Part shown: piece after piece, positions 49,533-62,927 of the stretch
How positions within the stretch are numbered: position 1 is the stretch's first letter
Layout: each line of letters opens with the position of its first letter
Source of the DNA: Hydractinia symbiolongicarpus
Taxonomy: Eukaryota > Cnidaria > Hydrozoa > Anthoathecata > Hydractiniidae
Direction: 5' to 3'
Assembly: GCF_029227915.1 (NCBI RefSeq)
Contig: NC_079881.1
Span: forward strand, 31,597,501 to 31,661,500
Length of the DNA stretch: 64,000 bases
Notes under the pieces: generated by a model
What the model saw: only the letters and a program-made list of their open reading frames with translations
Database searches by the model: none
What the model was told of the DNA's origin: nothing
Made by a program: the position numbers and the translations under genes

Positions 49533-52510
49533 GCGATAACGGATAGGATTGGTCCCACAGTAAAGAATGACTTATTTATCTAAATTTTTAAATGAAGCGC
49601 TACCACAGCGCCCAGTATAATCGCTGAGTTCCGGCAATCACGTCAAATTAAAAAGAATGTTATTTGTTGGAGTCCAATTGTCTCATTTATCATATTTATC
49701 AGGTCGCAGTCCAAAGTTAGTTCAATTAAGTCCTACAGTCAATCGTTTCATTGTTAAAAGCGATGCAACCTAGTAATATCAGAAAAGTATCGCTAAATAC
49801 ATGTTGGTACGAATAGGTGATCCAATCGTTGTAACTCAAACGGACTGACACCGTTAGAAAGTCAATGAAATGTAGTTTTTGAAACTGTCACTATTTCTTC
49901 CGCGTGCGATAACGGCTAGGATTGGTCCCCCAGTAAAAAATGACTTATTAATCTAAATTTTTTAATGAAGCGCTACCACAGCGCCCAGTGTAATGGCTGA
50001 GTTCCGGCAATCATGTCAAATTAAGAAGAATGTTATTTCTTGGAGTCCAATTGTCTCACTTTCACATTTTAAAGGTCCCAGTCCATAATCAGTTCAATTA
50101 AGTCCCACAGTCAATCGTTTCACTGCTAAAAGCGGTGCAACCTAGTAATATCAGAAAAAAATCGCTAAATACATGTTGGTACGAATATGTGACCAACCGT
50201 TATAACTCAAACGGACTGATAACGTTAGAAACTCAGTGAAATGTAGTATTTTAAACTTTCTCTATTACTTCAGCGGCCTAACGGCTAGGATTTGTCCCAC
50301 ATTAAAAAATGACTTTTTTATCTTAATTTTTAATTGAAGCGCTACCACAGCGCCTAGTGTAATCGCTGAGATTCGGCAGTCATATCAAATTAAAAAGAAT
50401 GTTATTTCTTGGAGTCCAATTGTCTCATTTATCTTATTTATCAGGTCGCAGTCCAAAGTTAGTTCAATTAAGTCCTACAGTCAATCGTTTCATTGTTAAA
50501 AGCGATGCAGCCTAGTAATATCAGAAAAATATCGCTAAATACATGTTGGTACGAATAGTTGCCCATTCGTTGTAACTCAAACGGACTGACACCGTTTGAA
50601 AGTCAATGAAATGTAGTTTTTGAAGCTGTCGCTATTTCTTCAGCACGCGATAACGGCTAGGATTGGTCCCACAGTAAAAAATAACTTATTAATCTGAATT
50701 TTTAAATGAAGCGCTACCACAGCGCCCAGTGAACTCGCTGAGTTCCGGCAATCATGTCAAATTAAGAAGAATGTTATTTCTTGGAGTCCAATTTTTTTCA
50801 TTTATCACATTTATAAGGTCACAGTCCAAAATTAGTTCAATTATGTGCCACAGTCAATCGTTTCACTGTTATAAGCGATGCAACCTAGTAATATGAGAAA
50901 AATATCGTTAAATACATGTTAGTACGAATAGGTGACCCAACCGTTGTAACTCAAACGGACTGACACCGTTAGAAATTCATTGAAATGTAGTTTTTGAAAC
51001 TGTCGGTATTTCTTCAGCGCGCGATAACGGCTAGGATTGGTCCCACAGTAAGAAATGACTTATTAATCTGAATTTTCAAATGAAGCGCTACCACAGCGCC
51101 CAGTGAACTCGCTGAGCTCCGACAATCATGTCAAATTAAGAAGAATGTTATTTCTTGGAGTCAAATTTTTTTCATTTATCACATTTATCAGGTCACAGTC
51201 CAAAATTAGTTCAATTAAGTCCCACATTCAATCGTTTCACTGCTAAAAGCGATGCAACCTAGTAATATCAGATAAATATCGCTAAAGACATGTTGGTACG
51301 AATATGTGACCCAACCGTTGAAACTCAAGCAGATTGACGCCGTTAGAAAGTCAGTGAAATGTAGTATTTGAAACTGCCTCTATTACTTCAGCGCGCTAAC
51401 GGCTAGGATTGGTCCCACAGTAAAAAATGACTTTTTTATCTTAATTTTTAATTGAAGTGCTACCACAACGCTTAGTGTAATCGCTGAGTTTCAGCAGTCA
51501 TATCAAATTAAGAAGATTGTTATTTCTTGGAGTCCAATTGTCTCACTTTCACATTTATAAGGTCACAGTCCAAAATCAATTCAATTATGTGCCACAGTCA
51601 ATCGTTTCACTGTTAAAAGCGATGCAACGTAGTAATATGAGAAAAATATCGTTAAATACTTGTTGGTACGAATAGGTGAGCCAACCGTTGTAACTCAAAC
51701 GAATTGACACCGTTAGAAAGTCATTGAAATTTAGTTTTTGAAACTGTCGGTATTTCTTCAGCGCGCGATAACGGCTAGGATTGGTCCCACAGTAAAAAAT
51801 GACTTATTAATCTAAATTTTTAAATGAAGCACTACCACAGCGCCCAGTGTAATCGCTGAGTTTCGGCAATTATGTCAAATTAAGAAGGATGTTATTTCCT
51901 GGAGTCCAATTTTTTTCATTTATCACATTTATCAGGTCGCCGTCCAAAGTTAGTTCAATTAAGTCCTACAGTCAATCGTTTCATTGTTAAAAGCGATGCA
52001 ACCTGGTAATATCAGAAAAATATCGCTATATACATGTTGGTACGAATAAGTGTCCAATCGTTGTAACTCAAACGGACTGACACCGTTAGAAAGTCAATGA
52101 AATGTAGTTTTTGAAGATGTTGCTATTTCTTCAGCACGCGATAACGGCTAGGATTGGTCCCACAGTAAAAAATGACTTATTAATCTAAATTTTTTAATGA
52201 AGCGCTACCACAGCGCCCAGTATAATCGCTGAGTTCCGGCAATCACGTCAAATTAAGAAGAATGTTACTTCTTGGAGTCCAATTGTCTCATTTATCATAT
52301 TTATCAGGTCGCCGTCCAAAGTTAGTTCAATTAAGTCCTACAGTCAATCGATTCATTGTTAAAAGCGATGCAACCTAGTAATATCAGAAAAATATCGCTA
52401 AATACATGTTGGTACGAATATGTGACCCAACCGTTATAACTCAAACGGACTGACACCGTTGGAAAGTCAATGAAATGTAGTTTTTGAAGATGTCCTTATT
52501 TCTTCCGCGC
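49533..52510. repeat. Diverged right-flank monomers without clear local multimer
   Basis: Eight monomers, mixing heads and bodies of several variants. Many carry private substitutions, for example CAGCGGCCTAACGG (about 50273), CATTAAAAAATG, AGTGAACTCGC (about 50731 and 51102) and GTGCCACAGTC (about 50844 and 51587). Two copies about one monomer apart (50653 and 51025) share the AACTCGCTGAG state. I see no gene or foreign sequence. Confidence 0.6.
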
Positions 52511-53998
52511 GCGATAACGGCTAGGGTTGGTCCCGCAGTAAAAAATGACTTATTAATCTAAATTTTTTAATGAAGCGCTACCACAGCGCTCAGTTTAATG
52601 GCTGAGTTCCGGCAATCATGTCAAATTAAGAAGAATGTTATTTCTTGGAGTCCAATTGTCTCATTTATCATATTTATCAGGTCGCAGTCCAAAGTTAGTT
52701 CAATTAAGTCCTACAGTCAATCGTTTCATTGTTAAAAGCGATGCAACCTAGTAATATCAGAAAAATATAGCCTTATACATGTTGGTACGAATAGGTGTCC
52801 AATCGTTGTAACTCAAACGGACTGACACCGTTAGAAAGTCAATGAAATGTAGTTTTTGAAACTGTCGCTATTTCTTCAGCACGCGATAACGGCTAGGATT
52901 AGTCCCACAGTAAAAAATGACTTATTAATCTGAATTTTTAAATGAAGCGCTACCACAGCGCCCAGTGAAATCGCTGATTTCCGGCAATCATGTCAAATTA
53001 AAAAGAATGTTATTTCTTGGAGTCCAATTGTCTCACTTTCACCTTTATCAGGTCACAGTCCATAATCAGTTCAATTAAGTCCTACAGTCAACCGTTTCAT
53101 TGTTAAAAGCGATGCAACCTAGTAATATCATAAAAATATCGCTAAGTACATGTTGGTATGAATATGTGACCCAACCGTTATAACTCAAACGGACTGACAC
53201 CGTTAGAAAGTCAATGAAATGCAGTTTTTGAAACTGTCGCTATTTCTTCAGCGCGCGGTAACGCCTAGGATTGGTCCGACAGTAAAAATTGACTTATTTA
53301 TCTAAATTTTTAAATGAAGCGATACCACAGCGCCCAGTATAATCGCTGAGTTCCGGCAATCACGTCAAATTAAGAAGAATGTTAATTCTTGGAGTCCAAT
53401 GGTCTCATTTATCATATTGATCAGGTCGCAGTCCAAAGTTAGTTCAATTAAGTCCTACAGTCAATCGTTTCATTGCTAAAAGCGATGCAACCTAGTAATA
53501 TCAGAAAAATATCGCTATATACATGTTGGTACGAATAGGTGTCCAATCGTTGTAACTCAAACGGACTGACACCGTTAGAAAGTCAATGAAATGTAGTTTT
53601 TGAAGATGTCGCTATTTCTTCAGCACGCGATAACGGCTAGGATTGGTCCCACAGTAAAAAAAGACTCATTAATCTAAATTTTTAAAAGAAGCGCTACCAC
53701 AGCGCCCAGTGTAATCGCTGAGTTCCGGCAATCATGTCAAATTAAGAAGAATGTTATTTCCTGGAGTCCAATTTTCTCATTTATCACATTTATCAGGTCA
53801 CAGTCCAAAGTTAGTTTAGTTAAATCCCACAGTCAGTCTTTTCACTGTTAAAAACGATGCAACCTAGTAATATCATATAAATATCGCTAAATACATGTTG
53901 GTACGAATAGGTGTCCAATCGTTGTAACTCAAACGGACTGACACCGTTAGAAAGTCAATGAAATGCAGTTTTTGAAACTGTCGCTATTTCTTCAGCAC
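52511..53998. repeat. Island of unit-A/B-like monomers in the right flank
   Basis: Copies at 52511, 52883, 53255 and 53627 have the order TCCCGCAG monomer, AATCTGAATTTTT monomer, GCGGTAACGCC/GGTCCGACAG monomer and TAAAAAAAGACTC monomer. This is the order at 2237/2609/2981/3353 and at 28317/28688. Neighbours on both sides belong to the right-flank variants. The island ends in a hybrid: the 53627 copy switches after CATATAAATATCGC to a GTGTCCAATCG tail. Confidence 0.7.
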
Positions 53999-55112
53999 GC
54001 GATAACAGCTAGGATTGGTCCCACAGTAAAAAATGACTTTTTTATCTTATATTTTTATTGAAGCGCTACCACAGCGCCTAGTGTAATCGCTGAGATTCGG
54101 CAGTCATATCAAATTAAGAAGAATGTTATTTCTTGGAGTCCAATTGTTTCACTTTCACATTTTAAAGGTCACAGTCCATAATCAGTTCAATTAAGTCCCA
54201 CAGTCAATCGTTTCATTGTTAAAAGCGATGCAACCTAGTAATATCAGAAAAATATCGCTAAATACATGTTGGGACGAATATGTGACCCGACCTTTATAAC
54301 TCAAACGGACTGACACCGTTAGAAATTCAATGAAATGCAGTTTTTGAAACTGTCGCAATTTCTTCAGGGCGCGATAACGCCTAGGATTGGTCCCACAGTA
54401 AAAATTGACTTATTTATCTAAATTTTTAAATGAAGCGCTACCACAGCGCCCAGTGTAATCGCTGAGTTCCGCAATCACTTCAAATTAAGAAGAATGTTAT
54501 TTCTTGGAATCCAATTGTCTCATTTATCATATTTATCAGGTCGCAGTCCAAAGTTAGTTCAATTAAGTCCTACAGTCAATCGTTTCATTGTTAAAAGCGA
54601 TGCAACCTAGTAATTTCAGAAAAATATCGCTAAATACATGTTGGTACGAATAGGTGCCCAATCGTTGTAACTCAAACGGACTGACACCGTTAGAAAGTCA
54701 ATGAAATGTAGTTTTTGAAACTGTCGCTATTTCTTCAGCGCGCGATAACGGCTAGGATTGGTCCGACAGTAAAGAATGACTTATTAATCTAAATTTTTTA
54801 ATGAAGCGCTACCACAGCGCCCAGTGTAATCGCTGAGTTTCGGCAATCATGTCAAATTAAGAGGAATGTTATTTCTTGGAGTCCAATTGTCTCACTTATA
54901 ACATTTATAAGGTCACAGTCTTAAATCAGTTCAATTATGTGCCACAGTCAATCAGTTCACTGTTAAAAGCGATGCAACGTAGTAATATGAGAAAAATATC
55001 GCTAAATACATGTTGGTACGAATATGTAACCCAACCGTTGTAACTCAAACGGACTGACACCGTTAGAAAGTCATTGAAATGTAGTATTTGAAACTGTCTC
55101 TATTACTTCAGC
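53999..55112. repeat. Right-flank monomers linking the island to the next hexamer-length block
   Basis: Three monomers. The first (53999) has a scrambled TTATCTTATATTTTTATTG in place of TTATCTTAATTTTTAATTG and shares GTTGGGACG with the doublet at 45437-46180. The next (54371, TTCAGGGCGC head) has TTCCGCAATCAC, one base short of TTCCGGCAATCAC. The order doublet-type monomer then TTCAGGGCGC monomer repeats that at 45809/46181. Confidence 0.65.
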
Positions 55113-57349
55113 GCGCTAACGTCTAGGATTGGTCCCACAGTAAAATTTGACTTATTTATCTGAATTTTTAAATGAAGCGCTACCACAGCGCCCAGTATAA
55201 TTGCTGAGTTCCGGCGATCACGTCAAATTAAGAAGAATGTTATTTCTTGGAGTCCAATTGTCTCATTTATCATATTTATCAGGTCGCATTCCAAAGTTAG
55301 TTCAATTAAGTCCTACAGCCAATCGTTTCATTGTTAAAAGCGATGCAACCTAGTAATATTAGAAAAATAACGCTAAATACATGTTGGTACGAATAGGTGT
55401 CCCATCGTTGTAGCTCAAACGGACTGACACCGTTAGAAAGTCAATGAAATGTAGTTTTTGAAACTGTCGCTATTTCTTCCGCGCGCGATAACGGCTTGGA
55501 TTGGTACCCCAGTAAAAAATGACTTATTAATCTAAATCTTTTAATGAAGCGCTACCACAGCGCCCAGTGTAATCGCTGAGTTTCGGCAATCATGTCAAAT
55601 TAAGAGGAATGTTATTTCTTGGAGTCCAATTGTCTCACTTATAACATTTATAAGGTCACAGTCTTAAATCAGTTCAATTATGTGCCACAGTCAATCAGTT
55701 CACTGTTAAAAGCGATGCAACGTAGTAATATGAGAAAAATATCGTTAAATACTTGTTGGTACGAATAGGTGACCCAACCGTTGTAACTCAAACGGATTGA
55801 CACCGTTAGAAAGTCATTGAAATGTAGTTTTTGAAACTGTCGGTATTTCTTCAGCGCGCGATAACGGCTAGGATTGGTCCCACAGTAAAAAATGACTTAT
55901 TAATCTAAATTTTTAAATGAAGCGCTACCACAGCGCCCAGTGTAATCGCTGAGTTCCGGCAATTATGTCAAATTAAGAAGAATGTTATTTCTTGGAGACC
56001 AATTGTCTCATTTATCATATTTATCAGGTCGCAGTCCAAAGTTAGTTGAATTAAGTCCTACAGTCAATCGTTTCATTGTTAAAAGCGATGCAAGCTAGTA
56101 ATATCAGAAAAATATCGCTAAATACATGTTGGTACGAATAGGTGCCCAATCGTTGTAGCTCAAACGGACTGACACCGTTAGAAAGTCAATGAAATGTAGT
56201 TTTTGAAAATGTCGCTATTTCTTCCGCGCGCGATAACGGCTTGGATTGGTCCCCCAGTAAAAAATGACTTATTAATCTAAATTTTTTAATGAAGCGCTAC
56301 CACAGCGCCCAGTGTAATCGCTGAGTTTCGGCAATCATGTCAAATTAAGAAGAATGTTATTTCTTGGATTCCAATTGTCTCACTTACAACATTTAAAAGG
56401 TCACAGTCCTAAATCAGTTCAATTATGTGCCACAGTCAATCGTTTCACTGTTAAAAGCGATGCAACGTAGTAATATGAGAAAAATATCGTTAAATACTTG
56501 TTGGTACGAATAGGTGAGCCAACCGTTATAACTCAAACGGATTGACACCGTTAGAAAGTCATTGAAATGTAGTTTTTGAAACTGTCGGTATTTCTTTAGC
56601 GCGCGATAACGGCTAGGATTGGTCCCACAGTAAAAAATGACTTATTAATCTAATTTTTTTAAATGAAGCGCTACCACAGCGCCCAGTGTAATCGCTGAGT
56701 TCCGGCAATTATGTCAAATTAGGAAGAATGTTATTTCTTGGAGTCCAATTTTTTTCATTTATCACATTTATCAGGCCGCAGTCCAATGTTAGTTCAATTA
56801 AGTCCTACAGTCAATCGTTTCATTGTTAAAAGCGATGCAACCTAGTAATATCAGAAAAATATCGCTAAATACATGTTGGTACGAATAGGTGATCCAATCG
56901 TTGTAACTCAAACGGACTGACACCGTTAAAATGTCAATGAAATGCTGTTTTTGAAACTGTCGCTATTTCTTCCGCGCGCGATAACGTCTAGGATTGGTAC
57001 CCCAGTAAAAAATGACTTATTAATCTAAATTATTAAATGAAGCGCTACCACAGCGCCCAGTGTAATGGCTCAGTTCCGGCAATCATGTCAAATTAAGAAG
57101 AATGTTATTTCTTGGAGTCCAATTTTCTTCATTCATCACATTTATCAGGTCACAGTCTAAACGTAATTCAATTAAGTCCCACAGTCAATCGTTTCACTGC
57201 TAAAAGCGGTGCAACCTAGTAATATCAGAAAAAAATCGCTAAATACATGTTGGTACGAATATGTGACCCAACCGTTATAACTCAAACGGACTGATACCGT
57301 TAGAAAGTCAGTGAAATGTAGTATTTGAAACTGTCTCTATTACTTCAGC
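55113..57349. repeat. Six-monomer relative of the tetramer block at 46552
   Basis: Begins with the same GCGCTAACGTC/TAAAATTTGAC head, TTCCGGCGATC and GTCCCATCGTTGTAGC as 46552 and 48042, about 19 monomers from 48042. It follows the same order through the GGATTGGTACCCC and CAGTCTTAAATC copies. It has an extra pair carrying GGTCCCCCAG and CACTTACAACATTTAAAAGG. Its last copy has the TTCTTCATTCATCAC state found near 47818. It appears to be an older expanded or duplicated relative. Confidence 0.68.
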
Positions 57350-58090
57350 GCCCCAACGGCTGGGATTGGTCCCACAGTAAAAAATGTGTTTTTTATCTTA
57401 ATTTTTAGTTGAAGCGCTACCACAGCGCCTACTCTAATCGCTGAGATTCGGCAATCATATCAAATTAAGAAGAATGTTATTTCTTGGAGTCCAATTGTCT
57501 CACTTTCACATTTTAAAGCTCACAGTCCATAATCAGTTCAATTAAGTCCCACAGTTAATCGTTTCATTGTTAAAAGCGATGCAACCTAGTAATATCAGAA
57601 AAATATCGCTAAATACATGTTGGTACGAATATGTGACCCAACCGCTATAACTCAAACGGAATATAACGTTAGAAAGTCAGTGAAATGTAGTATTTGAAAC
57701 TGTCTCTATTACCTCAGCGGCCTAACGGCTAGGATTGGTCCCACAGTAAAAAATGACTTTTTTATCTTAATTTTTAATTGAAGCGCTACCACAGCGCCTA
57801 GTGTAATCGCTGAGATTCGGCAGTCATATCAAATTATGAAGAATGTTATTTCTTGGAGTCCAATTGTCTCATTTATCATATTTATCAGGTCGCAGTCCAA
57901 AGTTAGTTCAATTAAGTCCTACAGTCAATCGTTTCATTGTTAAAAGCGATGCAACCTAGTAATATCAGAAAAATATCGCTAAATACATGTTGGTACGAAT
58001 AGTTGCCCATTCGTTGTAACTCAAACGGACTGACACCGTTTGAAAGTCAATGAAATGTAGTTTTTGAAGCTGTCGCTATTTCTTCAGCAT
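57350..58090. repeat. Two right-flank monomers with degraded heads
   Basis: The heads read CCCCAACGGCTGGGATTGG (about 57350) and CGGCCTAACGG (about 57719), and one copy has AAAAAATGTGTTTTTTATC. The second resembles the copy near 50280 (CAGCGGCCTAACGG) and is followed, as there, by GTTGCCCATTCG and CCGTTTGAAAG. This suggests that 50.2-51.0 kb and 57.7-58.4 kb are paralogous. Confidence 0.62.
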
Positions 58091-61070
58091 GCGATAACGG
58101 CTAGGATTGGTCCCACAGTAAAAAATGACTTATTAATCTGAATTTTTAAATGAAGCGCTACCACAGCGCCCAGTGAACTCGCTGAGTTCCGGCAATCATG
58201 TCAAATTAAGAAGAATGTTATTTCTTTGAGTCCAATTGTCTCACTTTCACATTTTTAAGGTCACAGTCCATAATCAGTTCAATTAAGTCCCACAGTCAAT
58301 CGTTTCATTGTTAAAAGCGAAGCAACTTAGTAATATCAGACAAGTTTTGCTAAATAGATGTTGGTACGAATATGTGACCTAACCGTTATAACTCAAACGG
58401 ACTGACACCGTTAGAAAGTCCATGAAATGCAGTTTTTGAAACTGTCGCTATTTCTTTAGCGCGCGATAACGCCTAAGATTGGTCCCACATTAAAAATTGA
58501 CTTATTTATCTAAATTTTTAAATGAAACGCTACCACAGCGCCTAGTGTAATCGCTGAGTTTCGGGAATCATGTCAAAATAAGAAGAATGTTATTTCTTGG
58601 AGTCCAATTGTCTCACTCATAACATTGATAAGGTCACAGTCCAAAATCAGTTCAATTATGTGCCACAGTCAATCGTTTCACTGTTAAAGGCGATGCAACC
58701 TAGTAATATGAGAAAAATATCGTTAAATACATGTTGGTACGAATAGGTGACCCAACCGTTGTAACTCAAACGGACTGACACCGTTAGAAAGTCAATGAAA
58801 TGTAGTTTTTGAAACTGTCGCTGTTTCTTCAGCGCGCGATAACGGCTAGGATTGGTCCCACCGTAAAAATTGACTTATTTATCTAAATTTTTAAATGAAG
58901 CGCCACCACAGCGCCCAGTGTAATCGCTGAGTTTCGGCAATCATGTCAAATTAAGAAGAATGTTATTTCTTGGAGTCCAATTTTTTTTATTTATCAAATT
59001 TATCGGTTCGCAGTCCAAAGTTAGTTCAATTAAGTCCCACTGTCAATCATTTCATTGTTAAAAGCGATGCAACCTAGTAATATCAGAAAAATATCGCTAA
59101 ATACATGTTGGTACGAATTAGTTACCCAACCGTTGAAACTCAAACGGACTGACACCGTTAGAAAATCAGTGAAATGTAGTATTTGAAACTGTCTCTATTA
59201 CTTCAGCGCGCGCTAACGGCTAGGATTGGTCCCACAGTAAGAAATGACTCATTAATCTAAATTTTTAAAAGAAGCGCTACCACAGCGCCTAGTGAAATCG
59301 CTGAGTTCCGGCAATCATGTCAAATTAAGAAGAATGTTATTTTTTGGAGTCCAATTTTGTTCATTTATCACATTTATCAGGTCACAGTTCAAAATTAGTT
59401 CAATTAAGTCCCACAGTCAACCGTTTCACTGCTAAAAGCGATGCAACCTAAAAATATCAGATAAATATCGCTAAATACATGTTGGTACGAATATGTAACC
59501 CAACCGTTGAAACTCAAACGGACTGACGCCGTTAGAAAGTCAGTGAAATGTAGTATTTCAAACTGTCTCTATTACTTCAGCGCGCTAACGGCTAGGATTG
59601 GTCCCACAGTAAAATTAACTTTTTTATCTTAATTTTTAATTGAAACGCTACCACAGCGCCTAGTGTAATCGCTGAGTTTCGGCAGTCATATCACATTAAG
59701 AAGAATGTTACTTCTTTGAGTTCAATTGTCTCACTTTCACATTTTTAAGGTCACAGTCCATAATCAGTTCAATTAAGTCCCACAGTCAATCGTTTCATTG
59801 TTAAAAGCGAAGCAACTTAGTAATATCAGACAAGTTTTGCTAAATAGATGTTGGTACGAATATGTGACCTAACCGTTATAACTCAAACGGACTGACACCG
59901 TTAGAAAGTCCATGAAATGCAGTTTTTGAAACTGTCGCTATTTCTTTAGCGCGCGATAACGCCTAGGATTGATCCCACATTAAAAATTGACTTATTTATC
60001 TAAATTTTTAAATGAAACGCTACCACAGCGCCTATTGTAATCGCTAAGTTTCGGGAATCATGTCAAATTAAGAAGAATGTTATTTCTTGGAGTCCAATTG
60101 TCTGACTTATAACATTGATAAGGTCACAGTCCAAAATCAGTTCAATTATGTGCCACAGTCAATCGTTTCACTGTTAAAGGCGATGCAACCTAGTAATATG
60201 AGAAAATTATCGTTAAATACATGTTGGTACGAATAGGTGACCCAACCGTTGTAACTCAAACGGACTGACACCGTTAGAAAGTCAATGAAATGTAGTTTTT
60301 GAAACTGTCGCTGTTTCTTCAGCGCGCGATAACGGCTAGGATTGGTCCCACAGTAAACATTGACTTATTTATCTAAATTTTTAAATGAAGCGCTACCACA
60401 GCGCCCAGTGTAATTGCTGAGTTTTGGCAATCATGTCAAATTAAGAAGAATGTTATTTCTTGGAGTCCAATTGTCTCACTTATAACATTTATAAGGTCAC
60501 AGTCCAAAATCAGTTCAATTATGTGCCACAGTCAATCGTTTCACTGTTAAAAGCGATGCAACCTAGTAATATGAGAAAAATATCGTTAAATACATGTTGG
60601 TACGAATAGGTGACCCAACCGTTGTAATTCAAACGGACTGACACCGTTAGAAAATCAGTGAAATGTAGTATTTGAAATTGTGGCAATTTCTTCAGTGCGC
60701 GATAACGGCTAGGATTGGTCCCACAGTAAAAAATGACTTATTAATCTAAATTTTTAAATGAAGCGCTACCACAGCGCCCAGTGTAATCGCTGAGTTCCGG
60801 CAATTATGTCAAATTAAGAAGAATGTTATTTCTTGGAGTCCAATTTTTTTCATTTATCACATTTATCAGTTCACAGTTCAAAGTTAGTTCAATTAAGTCC
60901 CACAGTCAATCGTTTCACTGTTAAAAGCGATGCAACCTAGTAGTATCAGATAAATATCGCTAAATATATGTTGGTACGAATATTTGACCCAACCGTTGAA
61001 ACTCAAACGGACTGACAACGTTAAAAAGTCAGTGAAATGTGGTATTTGAAACTGTCTCTATTACTTCAGC
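58091..61070. repeat. Tetramer-period stretch (about 1490 bp) with a distinctive diverged variant
   Basis: A variant with GCGAAGCAACTTAG, GACAAGTTTTGC and AATAGATG appears at 58341 and 59831 (position of CAAGTTTTGC), 1490 bp apart. Each is followed by a copy with CACATTAAAAATTGAC (58463, 59953) and then by CTGTTTCTTCAGC-tailed copies (58836, 60326). The 58091 and 59582 monomers share only their 3' halves, so one is a hybrid. Confidence 0.72.
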
Positions 61071-62927
61071 GCGCTAACGGCCGGATTGGTCCCACAGTAA
61101 GAAATGCCTCATTAATCTAAATTTCTAAAAGAGCGCTACCACAGCGCCCAGTGTAATCGCTGAGTTCCGGCAATCATGTCAAAATAAGAAGAATGTTATT
61201 TCTTGGAGTCCAATTGTCTCATTTATCATATTTATCAGGTCGCAGTCCAAAGTTAGTTCAATTAACTCCCACAGTCAATCGTTTCACTGTTAAAAGCGAT
61301 GTAACCTAGAAATATCAGATAAATATCGCTAAATACATGTTGGTAAGAATATGTGACCCAACCGTTGAAACTCAAACGGACTGACGCCGTTAGAAAGTCA
61401 GTGAAATGTAGTATTTCAAACTGTCTCTATTTCTTAAGCGCGCTAACGGCTAGGATTGGTCCCACAGTAAAAATAACTTTTTTATCTTAATTTTTAATTG
61501 AAGCACTACCACAGCGCCTAGTGTAATCGCTGAGTTTCGGCAGTCATATCAAATTAAGAAGAATGTTATTTCTTTGAGTCCAATTGTCTCACTTTCACAT
61601 TTTTAAGGTCACAGTCCATAATCAGTTCAATTAAGTCCCACAGTCAATCGTTTCATTGTTAAAAGCGAAGCAACTTAGTAATATCAGACAAGTTTTGCTA
61701 AATAGATGTTGGTACGAATATGTGACCTAACCGTTATAACTCAAACGGACTGACACCGTTAGAAAGTCAATGAAAGGTAGTTTTTGAAACTGTCGCTGTT
61801 TCTTCAGCGCGCGATAACGGCTAGGATTGGTCCCACAGAAAAAATTGACTTATTTATCTAAATTTTTAAATGAAGCGCCACCACAGTGCCCAGTGTAATC
61901 GCTGAGTTTCGGCAATCATGTCAAATTAAGAAGAATATTATTTCTTGGAGTCCAATTTTTTTCATTTATCAAATTTATCGGTTCGCAGTCCAAAGTTAGT
62001 TCAATTAAGTCCCACTGTCAATCATTTCATTGTTAAAAGCGATGCAACCTAGTAATATCAGAAAAATATCGCTAAATACATGTTGGTACGAATATGTGAC
62101 CCAACCGTTGAAACTCAAACGGACTGACACCGTTAGAAAATCAGTGAAATGTAGTATTTGAAACTGTCTCTATTACTTCAGCGCGCGCTAACGGCTAGGA
62201 TTGGTCCCACAGTAAAAAATGACTCATTAATCTAAATTTTTAAAAGAAGCGCTACCACAACGCCTAGTGAAATCGCTGAGTTCCGGCAATCATGTCAAAT
62301 TAAGAAGAATGTTATTTCTTGGAGTCCAATTTTGTTCATTTATCACATTTATCAGGTCACAGTTCAAAATTAGTGCAATTAAGTCCCACAGTCAACCGTT
62401 TCACTGCTAAAAGCGATGCAACCTAAAAATATCAGATAAATATCGCTAAATACATGTTGGTACGAATATGTAACCCAACCGTTGAAACTCAAACGGACTG
62501 ACGCCGTTAGAAAGTCAGTGAAATGTATTATTTCAAACTGTCTCTATTACTTCAGCGCGCTAACGGCTAGGATTGGTCCCACAGTAAAAATAACTTTTTT
62601 ATCTTAATTTTTAATTGAAGCGCTACCACAGCGCCTAGTGTAATCGCTGAGTTTCGGCAGTCATATCAAATTAAGAAGAATGTTACTTCTTTGGGTCCAA
62701 TTGTCTCACTTTCACATTTTTAAGGTCACAGTCCATAATCAGTTCAATTAAGTCCCACAGTCAATCGTTTCATTGTTAAAAGCGAAGCAACTTAGTAATA
62801 TCAGACAAGTTTTGCTAAATAGATGTTGGTACGAATATGTGACCTAACCGTTATAACTCAAACGGACTGACACCGTTAGAAAGTCAATGAAATGTAGTTT
62901 TTGAAACTGTCGCTGTTTCTTCAGCGC
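61071..62927. repeat. Pentamer (1859 bp), first copy
   Basis: Monomers at 61071, 61440, 61811, 62185 and 62557. The pair 61440/61811 recurs at 63299/63670, exactly 1859 bp later. Shared private states are GAAAGGTAG (61772 and 63631), CAGAAAAAATTGAC, GGTAAGAATATG (61343 and 63202) and GCCACCACAGTGCCC. The head of 61071 is one base short (CGGCCGGATTGG). Confidence 0.8.
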
